The notes under the pieces are model-generated. The model was not told where the DNA came from and did not search any database. It saw only the letters and a list, made by a program, of their open reading frames with translations. Position numbers and translations under genes: made by a program. 13,841 nt of DNA. Source: Actinomycetota bacterium (GTDB lineage: Bacteria > Actinomycetota > Actinomycetes > Streptosporangiales > Streptosporangiaceae). Positions 1-6,783 of this stretch are shown in pieces (positions within the stretch are counted from its first letter, which is position 1; each line of letters starts with the position of its first letter). The stretch spans positions 1-13,841 of the forward strand of contig QGUZ01000120.1 of NCBI GenBank assembly GCA_003242605.1, in the 5' to 3' direction.

Positions 1-1
1 G

Positions 2-487
2 CGCCTGCAGCGCATGGTCGCGGCCATCGACAAGGCCATGGAGGCACACCGCATGGGCATCTCGCTCACACCCGAGGAGCGGCGCGAGGTCTTCGGCGAC
101 TTCCGCCCCGAGGACCACGCCGACGAGGCCGAGCGGCGCTGGGGCGGCACCGACGCGTACGCCGAGTCCCGCCGCCGCACCGCCGCCTACGGCAAGCAGG
201 ACTGGCAGCGGATCAAGGCCGAGTGGGAGGAGGTGATCAACGGCTTCGCCGCCGCGTTCACCGCGGGCGAGCCCGCCGACGGCGAGGTCGCCACCGGCCT
301 GGCCGAGCGGCACCGCCGCCACATCGGCACCTGGTTCTACGAGTGCGGCTACCCGATGCACAAGGGCCTGGCCGACCTGTACGTCGCCGACGAGCGGTTC
401 ACCGTCCACTTCGACCGGCTCGTACCCGGCCTGGCCGCATACGTGCGCGACGCGATCCACGCCAACGCCGCCCGCGCCGGCGCCTGA
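2..487 (+). CDS. MerR/TipA-type transcriptional regulator, C-terminal TipAS domain (5' end outside window)
   Basis: The frame is already open at base 2 (residues RLQR precede the first ATG at 14), so the gene begins upstream of the window and only about 161 C-terminal residues are seen. The visible part matches the TipAS antibiotic-recognition domain: the helix AAIDKAMEAHRMG, then LTPEERREVFGDF, then the aromatic stretch around YGKQDWQRIKAEWE, and a closing GTWFYECGYPMHKGLADLYVAD region before a C-terminal helix. In TipA-type regulators this domain follows a MerR DNA-binding domain and coiled coil; ligand binding turns on a drug-resistance or stress promoter. The MerR half is not visible, so DNA binding is inferred from the family. 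A free-standing TipAS protein made from an internal start, as known for tipA itself, is possible but cannot be judged here. The gene converges on the aldo/keto reductase. Confidence 0.85.
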   Translation, partial: RLQRMVAAIDKAMEAHRMGISLTPEERREVFGDFRPEDHADEAERRWGGTDAYAESRRRTAAYGKQDWQRIKAEWEEVINGFAAAFTAGEPADGEVATGLAERHRRHIGTWFYECGYPMHKGLADLYVADERFTVHFDRLVPGLAAYVRDAIHANAARAGA

Positions 488-558
488 CCCGGCCGCGCCG
501 GGCGGCGACGAGAACGGTCCCGGCGGACCCGGCCCGGCGCGGCGGGGCCGCCGAAGCC

Positions 559-591
559 CGCGGTGAGCGGCGTTCGCCGCCGCTCACCGCG
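559..591. terminator. 14-bp hairpin between convergent genes
   Basis: The arm CGCGGTGAGCGGCG (559-572) pairs perfectly with CGCCGCTCACCGCG (578-591) around the five-base loop TTCGC. It lies between the stop of the TipAS gene (487) and the stop of the minus-strand aldo/keto reductase (598). There is no T tract, which is usual for actinobacterial terminators. It is likely to work in both directions. Confidence 0.7.
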
Positions 592-597
592 AGAGGC

Positions 598-1575
598 TCA
601 CCAGCGGTGATGCACCTGCGGGCGGATCAGCTCGTCGTAGACGGCCCGCACCTGCTCGTGCACCGACTCCGGCAGCGGGGGGAAGCCGGCGGCGGCCGCG
701 TTCGCCCGGGCCTGCTCGGGGCTGCGCGCCCCGGGGATCACCACGCTCACCCCCGGCTGGTCGATCACCCAGCGCAGCGCGAACTGCGCCATCGTCATCC
801 CCTCCGGCACCAGCGGGGCCAGCCGCGCCACCGCCTCCAGCCCGGTCTCGAAGTCCACGCCGGAGAACGTCTCACCCACGTCGAACGCCTCGCCGCGCCG
901 GTTGAAGGTGCGGTGGTCGTTTGCCGGGAACACCGTGTCGCGGGTGTACCGGCCGGACAGCAGGCCGCTGGCGAGCGGCACCCGCGCGATGATGCCCACC
1001 CCGGCCTCGGCGGCCGCCGGCAGCACCCGCTCCAGCGGCTTGAGCCGGAACGCGTTGAGGATGATCTGCACCGTCGCCACGCCCGGCCGGGCGATCGCGG
1101 TCAGCGCCTCCTCGCAGGTCTCCACGCTCACCCCGTAGGCGGCGATCCGGCCCTCCTCGACCAGCGTGTCGAGCGCGTCGAACACCGCGTCGGTCGAGTA
1201 CACGGGGGTGGGCGGGCAGTGCAGCTGCACCAGGTCGATCGTGTCCACCCCCAGGTTCTGGCGCGACCGGTCGTTCCAGGCGCGGAAGTTCTCCAGGGTG
1301 TACGCCGAGGGGTCCTGGGGCACCCGGCGGCCCATCTTGGTCGCCACCATCACCTCCGGGTGCTCCTTGAGCAGCCTGCCGACCAGCCGCTCGCTGCGGC
1401 CGTCCCCGTAGACGTCGGCGGTGTCGAAGAAGGTGATCCCGGACTCGACGGCGGCGCGCAGCGTCGCGAGGGCCTGCTCCTCGTCCACATCGCCCCAGTC
1501 GGCGCCGAGCTGCCAGGTGCCCAGCCCGACGACGCCCACCTGCCTGCCGGTCCTGCCCAGCGTTCGCTGTTCCAT
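598..1575 (-). CDS. aldo/keto reductase
   Basis: This 325-aa protein belongs to the aldo/keto reductase superfamily: NADPH-dependent carbonyl reductases with a (beta/alpha)8 barrel in the cytoplasm. It starts MEQRTLGRTG, followed by VVGLGTWQLG. The catalytic tetrad is visible: Asp51 and Tyr56 in FFDTADVYGDG, Lys80 in VMVATKMG and His119 in LVQLHCPP. The cofactor-phosphate end is marked by VSVVIPGARSPEQARAN near residues 280-300. The length is normal for the YajO/general stress protein 69-like group. I chose the ATG at 1575 because the family similarity begins there; an in-frame GTG six bases upstream is possible. The reading frame stays open to 2082, but that extension only crosses the aminopeptidase remnant and spacer. 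No strong ribosome-binding site is seen. The substrate is unknown. Confidence 0.95.
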   Translation of the reverse strand: MEQRTLGRTGRQVGVVGLGTWQLGADWGDVDEEQALATLRAAVESGITFFDTADVYGDGRSERLVGRLLKEHPEVMVATKMGRRVPQDPSAYTLENFRAWNDRSRQNLGVDTIDLVQLHCPPTPVYSTDAVFDALDTLVEEGRIAAYGVSVETCEEALTAIARPGVATVQIILNAFRLKPLERVLPAAAEAGVGIIARVPLASGLLSGRYTRDTVFPANDHRTFNRRGEAFDVGETFSGVDFETGLEAVARLAPLVPEGMTMAQFALRWVIDQPGVSVVIPGARSPEQARANAAAAGFPPLPESVHEQVRAVYDELIRPQVHHRW

Positions 1576-1630
1576 GGCCACCAGTATTCCGGAGCCCTCG
1601 CCCCGGCCGTTCACCTGGTCACCGGGCCGG

Positions 1631-1743
1631 TCACAGGGCGGTGAGCACGCGCGGCCCGTCCTCGGTAATCGCACGGTGTGCTCGATGTGGGCGGCGCGGC
1701 CGCCGTCGATGGTGTGCAGCGCCCAGCCGTCCCGGGCGATGTC
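1631..1743 (-). pseudogene. C-terminal remnant of a type I methionine aminopeptidase
   Basis: The minus strand from about 1743 reads DGWALHTIDGGRAAHIEHT. After a one-base shift at 1672/1673 it continues AITEDGPRVLTAL and a TGA stop at 1633-1631. This is the typical closing strand pair of type I methionine aminopeptidase, including the AAH.EHTV segment whose conserved Glu is a metal ligand in the family. Restoring one base after GT at 1674-1673 gives Val and joins the two pieces exactly. Everything N-terminal (about 220 residues in a normal enzyme) is missing, and the sequence beyond 1743 belongs to a plus-strand regulator remnant. The fragment cannot encode an enzyme. It is probably an accessory map copy, since the housekeeping one is essential, but the window cannot show that. 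Confidence 0.75.
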
Positions 1744-1944
1744 GCCGCCGCGGCCGGGCTGTCGGCCGAGACCGTCCGCAAGATCGAGACCGGCCGCATC
1801 CCCACCCCGGCCCTGTTCACCGTCGCCGCCCTCGCCAAAACGCTCGGCATCTCCCTCGACGAGCTCGTCGCCGCCTGCGAGGCCCCGGCGGCGCTGCCGT
1901 GTCAGGAAACCGATGCGCCGCCGGAACCACCCCGGGCCCGCTGA
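1738..1944 (+). pseudogene. N-terminally truncated XRE-family helix-turn-helix regulator
   Basis: The plus frame reads VAAAAGLSAETVRKIETGR, then IPTPALFTVAALAKTLGIS and LDELVAAC, ending at a TGA at 1942-1944. This covers the end of helix 2, the recognition helix (SAETVRKIETG) and helices 4 and 5 of an XRE/Cro-type DNA-binding domain. The first helix and the usual start of such a 90-100 residue protein are missing. Upstream the frame stays open back to an ATG at 1678, but that part is simply the antisense of the aminopeptidase remnant and has no helix-turn-helix character. An automatic annotation may therefore show an 88-aa gene. With half the fold lost I regard it as non-functional. It lies back to back with the map remnant, which suggests a former divergent map/regulator pair. 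Confidence 0.72.
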
Positions 1945-2261
1945 CCGGGACAGGGGAGGGCGCGCGCCGCACCGGCGGCGGGCAGGCCAGGGCGGTGGTG
2001 GTTCGGCGGGGCCGCGCGGCCTGGCCACGACGCCGCCGGCACGGCCTGGATGGCGCCGTACGGCCTCCGGCCGCCCGCGCACCGGACAGTGATGACCGGA
2101 AATGCCCGACTTAATCTACGTCGTAAAGGTGGCCGCAAAGGTCACCAAACAACGTCACCCCGGCAATCAATGAATCGCTCAGCATCAATCACCGACACCC
2201 AGGGCGCGCTTCCGCAGGACACGTGTGATCGGCCGAATCCCGCGCGGGGACCGCGGCGGGC
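1945..2261. other. intergenic spacer with an AT-richer, repeat-bearing patch
   Basis: No convincing gene is visible. Bases 1945-2085 are GC-rich and featureless apart from small hairpins. Bases 2090-2200 are clearly less GC-rich than their surroundings. They hold two adjacent 12-base near-repeats, CGTAAAGGTGGC (2122-2133) and CGCAAAGGTCAC (2134-2145), matching at 9 of 12 positions, and repeated ATCAAT words at about 2165-2190. The patch lies about 60-170 bases past the stop codon of the minus-strand recombinase, a place where integrase binding or attachment sites may sit, but nothing proves that. Confidence 0.5.
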
Positions 2262-3347
2262 TCAGCTCCCCGCCGCCGTCGTGGACGGGCCGTCGCCCTT
2301 GAGCAGGGGATGGGAGCGCATCGCCACCTCCAGCTCGCCCGGCAGCTCATCGCGGTAGCGGCCCAGCGTCGACAGGTCACCGTGCCCCAGCACCCGCCGT
2401 ACCGCGTCCATGTCCACCGCGTCCGCGAGCAGATGCGTCGCGGTCGTGTGCCGCAGCCCATGCGGCGTCACCGAACGCCGCAGCGCCGGATCCACGTGCC
2501 GCTGCACCCGGTCGATCACCGCCTGCACGTCGCCCCGGGCCAGCCGCCGCCCGCGCCACGACAACAGCAGGGCCTTCTCCTCGCTGCGCGGCCGCGCATG
2601 CTTGAGATAGGCGTCGAGCACCCGCGCCACATCGTGGGGGAGAGGCACGTCACGGGTGCGCCCGCCCTTGCCGAAGATCCGCCAGTACCGCACCCCGTCG
2701 TTGACGTAGAAGTCCTCCACGTTCGCCCGCACCAGCTCCGACACCCGCGGCCCGACCGTCGTCAGCAGCAGCACGATCAGGGCGTCACGGACCTCCATCC
2801 GCTGGTCCCGCCGCGGCCGCCGCCCTCGAGGACCCTTCGCCCCGCCGGGGACCGGCCCGGCCGGGCCCGAGCCGTCGGCGGCCGCACCGGCGAGCGCCTT
2901 CGCCGCCCCGATCAGCCCGCGCGCCTGCTCACGCGTCAACGCCCGCCGCTCGGCCCGCAGACCCCCGCGTTCCCGGGCCGTCACCGTCGAGGCGGTCATC
3001 GGATTGATCTGCACCCAGCCCGCCAGCGCCGCGTGCTTGAACAACGCCGACACCGACCGCCGGAACCGCGCCTGCGACGCCGCGCTCTGCACCCCCGGCA
3101 CCGGCCGGGCGCGCCTGCCGTCCGGCTTTCGCGCGAACGCCAGCAGCACCGCGTCCACGTCCTCGCCCGTCAGATCGTCGAGCACCCGGTCGGCCCCCGC
3201 CAGCTCGGCGAACGTCCGCACGTCACGCACGTACACCTCCGCGGTCGCCGGGGACAGACCTCCCGTCACCGTCCTGGCCCGGACCAGCTCCACGTAACGA
3301 TCGACAGCCTCCTGCACGGTGAGGCGCTGCAGCTCCGCGGGACGCAT
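2262..3347 (-). CDS. tyrosine recombinase, XerC/XerD-like
   Basis: This 361-aa site-specific recombinase has both usual domains. The N-terminal SAM-like core-binding domain spans about residues 8-125 (LTVQEAVDRYVELV, LSPATAEVYVRDVRTFAEL, SALFKHAALAGWVQINPM). The C-terminal catalytic domain has all active-site residues: Arg201 in GPRVSELVRA, Lys227 in IFGKGGRTRDVPL, His296 and Arg299 in TPHGLRHTTATHLL, His322 in LGHGDLSTL and the nucleophile Tyr331. A Gly/Pro/Arg-rich insert at about 153-183 separates the domains. I chose the ATG at 3347 because family similarity starts just after it; upstream codons (to 3473) have no domain character. AAGGA lies only two bases before this ATG, and a TANNNT word (TAGCGT, minus 3361-3356) lies eight bases before it, so the mRNA may have a very short leader. 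It may be the integrase of a decayed element; no dif-like site was found beside it. Confidence 0.92.
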   Translation of the reverse strand: MRPAELQRLTVQEAVDRYVELVRARTVTGGLSPATAEVYVRDVRTFAELAGADRVLDDLTGEDVDAVLLAFARKPDGRRARPVPGVQSAASQARFRRSVSALFKHAALAGWVQINPMTASTVTARERGGLRAERRALTREQARGLIGAAKALAGAAADGSGPAGPVPGGAKGPRGRRPRRDQRMEVRDALIVLLLTTVGPRVSELVRANVEDFYVNDGVRYWRIFGKGGRTRDVPLPHDVARVLDAYLKHARPRSEEKALLLSWRGRRLARGDVQAVIDRVQRHVDPALRRSVTPHGLRHTTATHLLADAVDMDAVRRVLGHGDLSTLGRYRDELPGELEVAMRSHPLLKGDGPSTTAAGS

Positions 3348-3493
3348 GATCCTTAACGCTACAGCTCCCCACCGACACCGCGCGCCCGCCCGACGGCGCT
3401 GGGGGAGAGGGCGTGAGCCCGCGCCCCGGCGTTCCGTAACCGCGGCCCGCGGCCCGGCCCGGCTCGCGACCATGAGGGGATGGGGCCGCAGGG

Positions 3494-3831
3494 GTGATCG
3501 AGCGCGGGGAGGTCACGCTGCCGACGACGGCGGCCGGAGAAGGACGCCGAGGTCCAGTTCCGGCTGATCGAGGAGTCGCCGGAACATCTGCGCGTGGCTG
3601 CCGTGGGTGGCCACGCAAGCACGCGGGCCACCGCCGATTGCCCGCGCGCTGCGGGCCACGGTGGAGCGCTGCGAGGCATGCGACTACGCGCTCCTGCACC
3701 GGGGCGTGGTCGCCGGCGCCTGCGGGATATCCACCGGCGACGATCCCGGCGGCCCGCCGACCGGCCACGGCCCCACCCGGATGCGACCGGCCGCAGGATC
3801 GCGACGCTCGCCTTGGCCGAGCAGGCGTTAA
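3494..3831 (+). pseudogene. frame-broken remnant of an unidentified gene
   Basis: Three stretches look like protein but sit in different plus-strand frames: IERGEVTLPTTAAG from 3494, then EVQFRLIEESPEHLRVAAV at about 3548-3604, then IARALRATVERCEACD and YALLHRGVVAGAC at about 3640-3725, with a TAA at 3829-3831. In each stretch nearly all codons end in G or C in that frame only, which is the coding signature of this genome. Each change of frame is by plus one, as if single bases had been gained (or two lost). I do not recognise the family. Chance coding-like runs in GC-rich DNA are the alternative. Confidence 0.3.
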
Positions 3832-3934
3832 CCCCACCGGGCGTGGCGTCGCCAACGCATCCGGTGGCGCGGTGGCCCGGCGGGCCGGCTTCCACCCGAT
3901 CGGCAGCCGCGCCGGGAGGTCGCCCTCCCGCCCC

Positions 3935-3980
3935 CCGGGCGAGATCGGCGTCGATCCGATCCGGCGGTCGTCTCGCCCGG
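3935..3980 (-). terminator. hairpin downstream of the 342-aa gene
   Basis: The arm CCGGGCGAGA (3935-3944) is exactly complementary to TCTCGCCCGG (3971-3980). The 26-base interval contains a second short pair, ATCGG (3944-3948) with CCGAT (3956-3960). It lies 20 bases past the stop of the minus-strand gene ending at 4000, where a terminator is expected. The long loop makes it weaker than the other hairpins in the window. Confidence 0.45.
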
Positions 3981-3999
3981 CGCGGCCGCGGGGGAGTGG

Positions 4000-5028
4000 T
4001 CACATCCGCTGATCCCCGCGGGCGGGCGGGCCGAAGAGCATGCACAGACGCTCAAGCCCCAGGCCGCTGATGAGCAGGCGTTCCTTGGCGTTGCTCAGCA
4101 GGTCCGCGGTCCAGGTGACCAAGCCGCCGTCGCCGAGGCTGACGTCGTCCCCGCCGCGGGCGGCGGCGCGGATCTCGAAGCAGGCGTCCCGGTAATAGCC
4201 GCGGCCTGCGACGCGGTCGTCGTCGAAGGCGAACACGGCGGCGGGGTAGGCCGGTGCGAGCCGGTCGAGCACCTGCTCGCGCAGGGCGCGGCGGCGCCGT
4301 CCGCCGGTCAGGTCGGTGACCGTCACGCGCACCGCCGCGACGCGGTAGCCCAGCTCGCGGACGCCGTACAGGACGTCGAGATGGACGGCGATCTGCTCGG
4401 CGAGGGCCGCGGTCTCGAAGGTGAACGAGCCCTCATCCCGGCCGGCGGTGCACACCCCCAGCAACGCGAAGTGCGGCACCATGCCCGGATCGTCGAACGC
4501 CTGGGCGCGCACCACCCGCTGCACGGCCGCCAGCCGTACCCGCCGGCGTGACCGCGCGTCGGCGCGCAGCAGGTCCCGGCGGCGTACCGCGCACTCCAGG
4601 GCGAGCACGTTGGTGACGTCCGCGACCACCTCGGTGGTGCGGACGGTCGTGACCACCTTGTTCTGGTCCGCGGTCGCGACCGCCGAGACGGTGCCCAGCG
4701 GGCACAGCGGCGACAGCGCCAAGGCGGCGAAGCCGTGCTCGGACAGGTGCCCGTGCACCAGGACCTCCAGGCGGGCCAGCTCGAGGGGGTCGAGCGTCGA
4801 CGGCCGGGTGAACCGGTTGTGCTCGTAGGCGTGCAGCAGGCGGGCGGGCGTCACCGCGGCGGCGCGGCGACGAGCCACCTCCAGCAGCAGCGTCTGCAGG
4901 TCGGTCGGCGACAGCCGTTCGGCGAGCACCTCCAGCAGCTCGGGAACGCCACCCTCGCGCAGGACCCGGCCGAGCCACCTGTCGACGCCCGCGCCGTGAC
5001 CGGCGCCGGGTTCGAGCTCGTCACTCAT
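4000..5028 (-). CDS. conserved-looking hypothetical protein, possible class II aaRS-like C-terminus
   Basis: This 342-aa protein of unknown function starts MSDELEPG (ATG at 5028, with GGGG a few bases upstream). It has no signal peptide or membrane segment, so it is probably cytoplasmic. Visible parts are an N-terminal helical region with LSPTDLQTLLLEVARRRA (about 40-57), a central region with LSPLCPLGTVSA and ATADQNKVVTTVRTTEVVAD, then AAVQRVVRAQAFDDPGMVP and the Phe-rich segment GRDEGSFTFETAALAEQI. The end reads GDGGLVTWTADLLSN followed by LISGLGLERLCMLFG. That end resembles motif 3 of class II aminoacyl-tRNA synthetases and HisZ-like paralogues (a GG..D/W stretch followed by GxGLERL). The RVVRAQ...HF segment is where motif 2 would be expected. 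This is pattern reading, not a homology result, and no substrate can be named. It lies 247 bases downstream of the 426-aa gene on the same strand. Confidence 0.8.
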   Translation of the reverse strand: MSDELEPGAGHGAGVDRWLGRVLREGGVPELLEVLAERLSPTDLQTLLLEVARRRAAAVTPARLLHAYEHNRFTRPSTLDPLELARLEVLVHGHLSEHGFAALALSPLCPLGTVSAVATADQNKVVTTVRTTEVVADVTNVLALECAVRRRDLLRADARSRRRVRLAAVQRVVRAQAFDDPGMVPHFALLGVCTAGRDEGSFTFETAALAEQIAVHLDVLYGVRELGYRVAAVRVTVTDLTGGRRRRALREQVLDRLAPAYPAAVFAFDDDRVAGRGYYRDACFEIRAAARGGDDVSLGDGGLVTWTADLLSNAKERLLISGLGLERLCMLFGPPARGDQRM

Positions 5029-5208
5029 CACCCCATCGTGACGGACCGCCGGGCCACCACACCAGCGGCACCGGCCGCCTTCCGCCATCGGCCATCCATC
5101 CGGCTCGCGATCTGCGCGATCGGCCGCCCGCCGCCGCGGTAGGTCCGGTGTGCGCGTCGCGGGCCACCAAGGGCCGCCACGGGCGGCACCCGGCCATCGG
5201 GGACCGCC

Positions 5209-5227
5209 CACCGGAGCCGCGCCGGTG
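5209..5227 (-). terminator. small hairpin after the 426-aa gene
   Basis: CACCGG (5209-5214) pairs with CCGGTG (5222-5227) around seven bases, about 50 bases past the stop of the minus-strand gene ending at 5276. It is short and has no T tract, so it is only a weak terminator candidate in the 247-base gap between two same-strand genes. Confidence 0.25.
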
Positions 5228-5275
5228 CGGCGGCCGGTCGGGATCCCGCGTGGCCAGGGCCGTCCCGCTGGTCCG

Positions 5276-6556
5276 TCACGCGATGTCCGGCACCGTCCGT
5301 GCCACCGCCCGGCCCCGCGACCGGCGCCGCAGCATCGCGGGCGCCCACGGCGCGGCACCGACGACGGCGAGGAGCACGAGCAGCGGCACCCGCCACCAGG
5401 GCGAGACCGCCTCCGGCGGCGAGGACGGCGCCTCGGCGACCCACGGCCGCGCCGTCTTCGACCACGCCAGGAAGGCGTCACCGATGGGCAGCAGGCCGAA
5501 GGCGTACCGCTTGGTCGTCGGGGTGTCGATCGGCAGGCCCGCCAGCTCGCCGTAGTTGCCGAGTGCCGCGGCGAGCGAGTGGTCGCCGTGCGCCTGGGCC
5601 GCGCCGAGCGCGACCACGGTGGCCGACAGGCTCACGCCCAGCAGCAGCGGCCCGGAGTCGACGTCGCCGGGGCCGTCGGTGCCGTGCGGGTACTCGCGCA
5701 CGGCGGGGCCGAGGCCGAGCGGAAAGGCGAGGAAACGGTCGCGGAACCGCAGGTACTGCTCGCGGGCGAAGGCCGGGTCGACGTCGATGAGGAACCGGTT
5801 GATCAGGGCCTGCGAGCTGCCCCGGGCGCCCTCGAGGGCCTCGCCGGTGGCGGCGTCGACCCGGTGGGGGATCAGCCCGGTGGCCGGGTCGAGCCTGCGC
5901 CGCACCTGGTCGAGCCAGCGGGCCACGGTGTCGCCGAAGCTCGGGGTGAGCAGGCTGTCGTGCAGCCGCAGCGACGCGATCGCCACGGTGGAGTCGACCG
6001 GCCAGGCCTGGCCCGGGTAGGCCTCCAGGTACGGCGTGGCCGAGTCGCGGAAGGCCTCGGCGATCTCGGCGGAGTCGGCGGCGAACCGCCGTACCTGGTC
6101 CGGGTCCCGCTCCTGGGGCAGCTGCAGCTTCAGCAGGCCGCCGCGCAGCCAGTTGACCCAGCCGCGGTAGAAGACGCCGTGGGCCGGGGTGAGGCCGGGG
6201 TCGAACGGCTCGCGCCCGGCGGGGGACTCCAGGCGGTGCAGCGCCCACCGGGCGGCGGCCACCGCCTCGCGGCGTCGGCCGGGATCGCGTTCGCCCAGCT
6301 CGACCCAGGCCAGGCCGTACAGGACGTGGGAGAAGAAGTAGCCCTCGGGGAACAGGCGCTGCGCCTGCTCGGCCGCGCCGTCCTGCAGCGCCGCGCGGAT
6401 GAAGGCGAGCTGCCGGTACACGCCGGGCGGTTCGCCGGTGGCGGCCGTGGCGGGCAGCACCAGCCGCAGCATCCCCGTCAGCGCGCACAGGCTGATCAGT
6501 ACGGCGAGCAGCCTGCGCGTCCAGCGCAGGATCCGGCCCGGCGTCGAACCCTTCAT
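5276..6556 (-). CDS. membrane-anchored protein, probable alpha/alpha-toroid (linalool dehydratase/isomerase-like) fold
   Basis: This is a 426-aa protein. A basic N-terminus is followed by a hydrophobic helix at about 16-37 (LLAVLISLCALTGMLRLVL), and a second hydrophobic helix lies at about 390-408 (VPLLVLLAVVG) before a basic tail. The roughly 350 residues between are rich in paired helices, with GYFFSHVLYGLAWVELG (72-88), HGVFYRGWVNWLRGGLLKL (126-144), PGQAWPVDSTVAIASLRLHD (181-200) and RGSSQALINRFLID (235-248). This layout, with the AWPVDSTVA motif and repeated helical hairpins, suggests an (alpha/alpha)-toroid like that of linalool dehydratase/isomerase-type proteins. That assignment is inference. 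The large domain is most likely extracytoplasmic, between two anchors. The ATG at 6556 follows AGGA ten bases upstream, and a TANNNT word (TAGGAT, minus 6571-6566) lies nine bases before it. Function and substrate are unknown. Confidence 0.85.
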   Translation of the reverse strand: MKGSTPGRILRWTRRLLAVLISLCALTGMLRLVLPATAATGEPPGVYRQLAFIRAALQDGAAEQAQRLFPEGYFFSHVLYGLAWVELGERDPGRRREAVAAARWALHRLESPAGREPFDPGLTPAHGVFYRGWVNWLRGGLLKLQLPQERDPDQVRRFAADSAEIAEAFRDSATPYLEAYPGQAWPVDSTVAIASLRLHDSLLTPSFGDTVARWLDQVRRRLDPATGLIPHRVDAATGEALEGARGSSQALINRFLIDVDPAFAREQYLRFRDRFLAFPLGLGPAVREYPHGTDGPGDVDSGPLLLGVSLSATVVALGAAQAHGDHSLAAALGNYGELAGLPIDTPTTKRYAFGLLPIGDAFLAWSKTARPWVAEAPSSPPEAVSPWWRVPLLVLLAVVGAAPWAPAMLRRRSRGRAVARTVPDIA

Positions 6557-6745
6557 GATCGTTTGATCCTATCGGCGGGTGGGGGAGGGGCCGCCCGGCC
6601 GTGGGCCGCGGCACACCGGCTGCGGACGTAGCCGACGCTCGGTCCGCGCCGATGGTTCTCGGGCCGGAGGGGAGAGGTACGGGCCGCCGGGCGCGCGGCC
6701 GGCGCGCCAGGGGCGCCATATATAAACGCATCCGCCCGCCAGATG

Positions 6746-6783
6746 GTTAAACCATACAGAATTCACCTTCTGTATGGTTTAAC
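6746..6783. repeat. perfect 16-bp inverted repeat with 6-base centre
   Basis: The arm GTTAAACCATACAGAA (6746-6761) is exactly complementary to TTCTGTATGGTTTAAC (6768-6783), with TTCACC between them. All 16 pairs match and the symmetry stops at the next base on each side. The arms are about 60 percent A+T, unlike the region. There is no GC-rich stem and no T tract, so a terminator is unlikely. A 6-base centre between long matching arms is the geometry of a tyrosine recombinase core site. An operator for a dimeric repressor is the main alternative. The inner arm bases CATACAGAA agree with CATGCATAA of the dif-like site at 7 of 9 positions. Confidence 0.85.

Larger units (their letters stand above)
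3348..3999. other. intergenic region with gene debris
   Basis: This 652-base stretch has no intact gene. Bases 3360-3480 hold the upstream region of the minus-strand recombinase. From about 3494 to 3800 coding-like sequence appears in three successive plus-strand frames and is listed separately as a possible broken gene. Bases 3840-3935 are GC-rich with no pattern I recognise, and 3935-3980 form a hairpin listed as a terminator. Confidence 0.5.

Noticed and set aside
1678..1944. An intact 88-aa XRE regulator
   Set aside because: Its first 20 residues are the antisense of the aminopeptidase remnant, and the first helix of the DNA-binding domain is missing.
598..2082. A 494-aa minus-strand frame ending in the aldo/keto reductase
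   Set aside because: The first 169 residues cross spacer and the aminopeptidase remnant and carry no reductase features; the family start is the ATG at 1575.
2262..3473. A 403-aa version of the first recombinase
   Set aside because: The extra 42 residues are Arg/Ala/Pro-rich with no domain similarity; the ATG at 3347 fits the family start.
5150..6631. A 493-aa plus-strand frame opposite the 426-aa gene
   Set aside because: It is the antisense of a clear coding gene; such long shadows are common at this GC content.
6746..6783. The 38-base inverted repeat as an intrinsic terminator
   Set aside because: The stem is AT-rich, has no T tract, lies in a divergent promoter region and follows no gene end.
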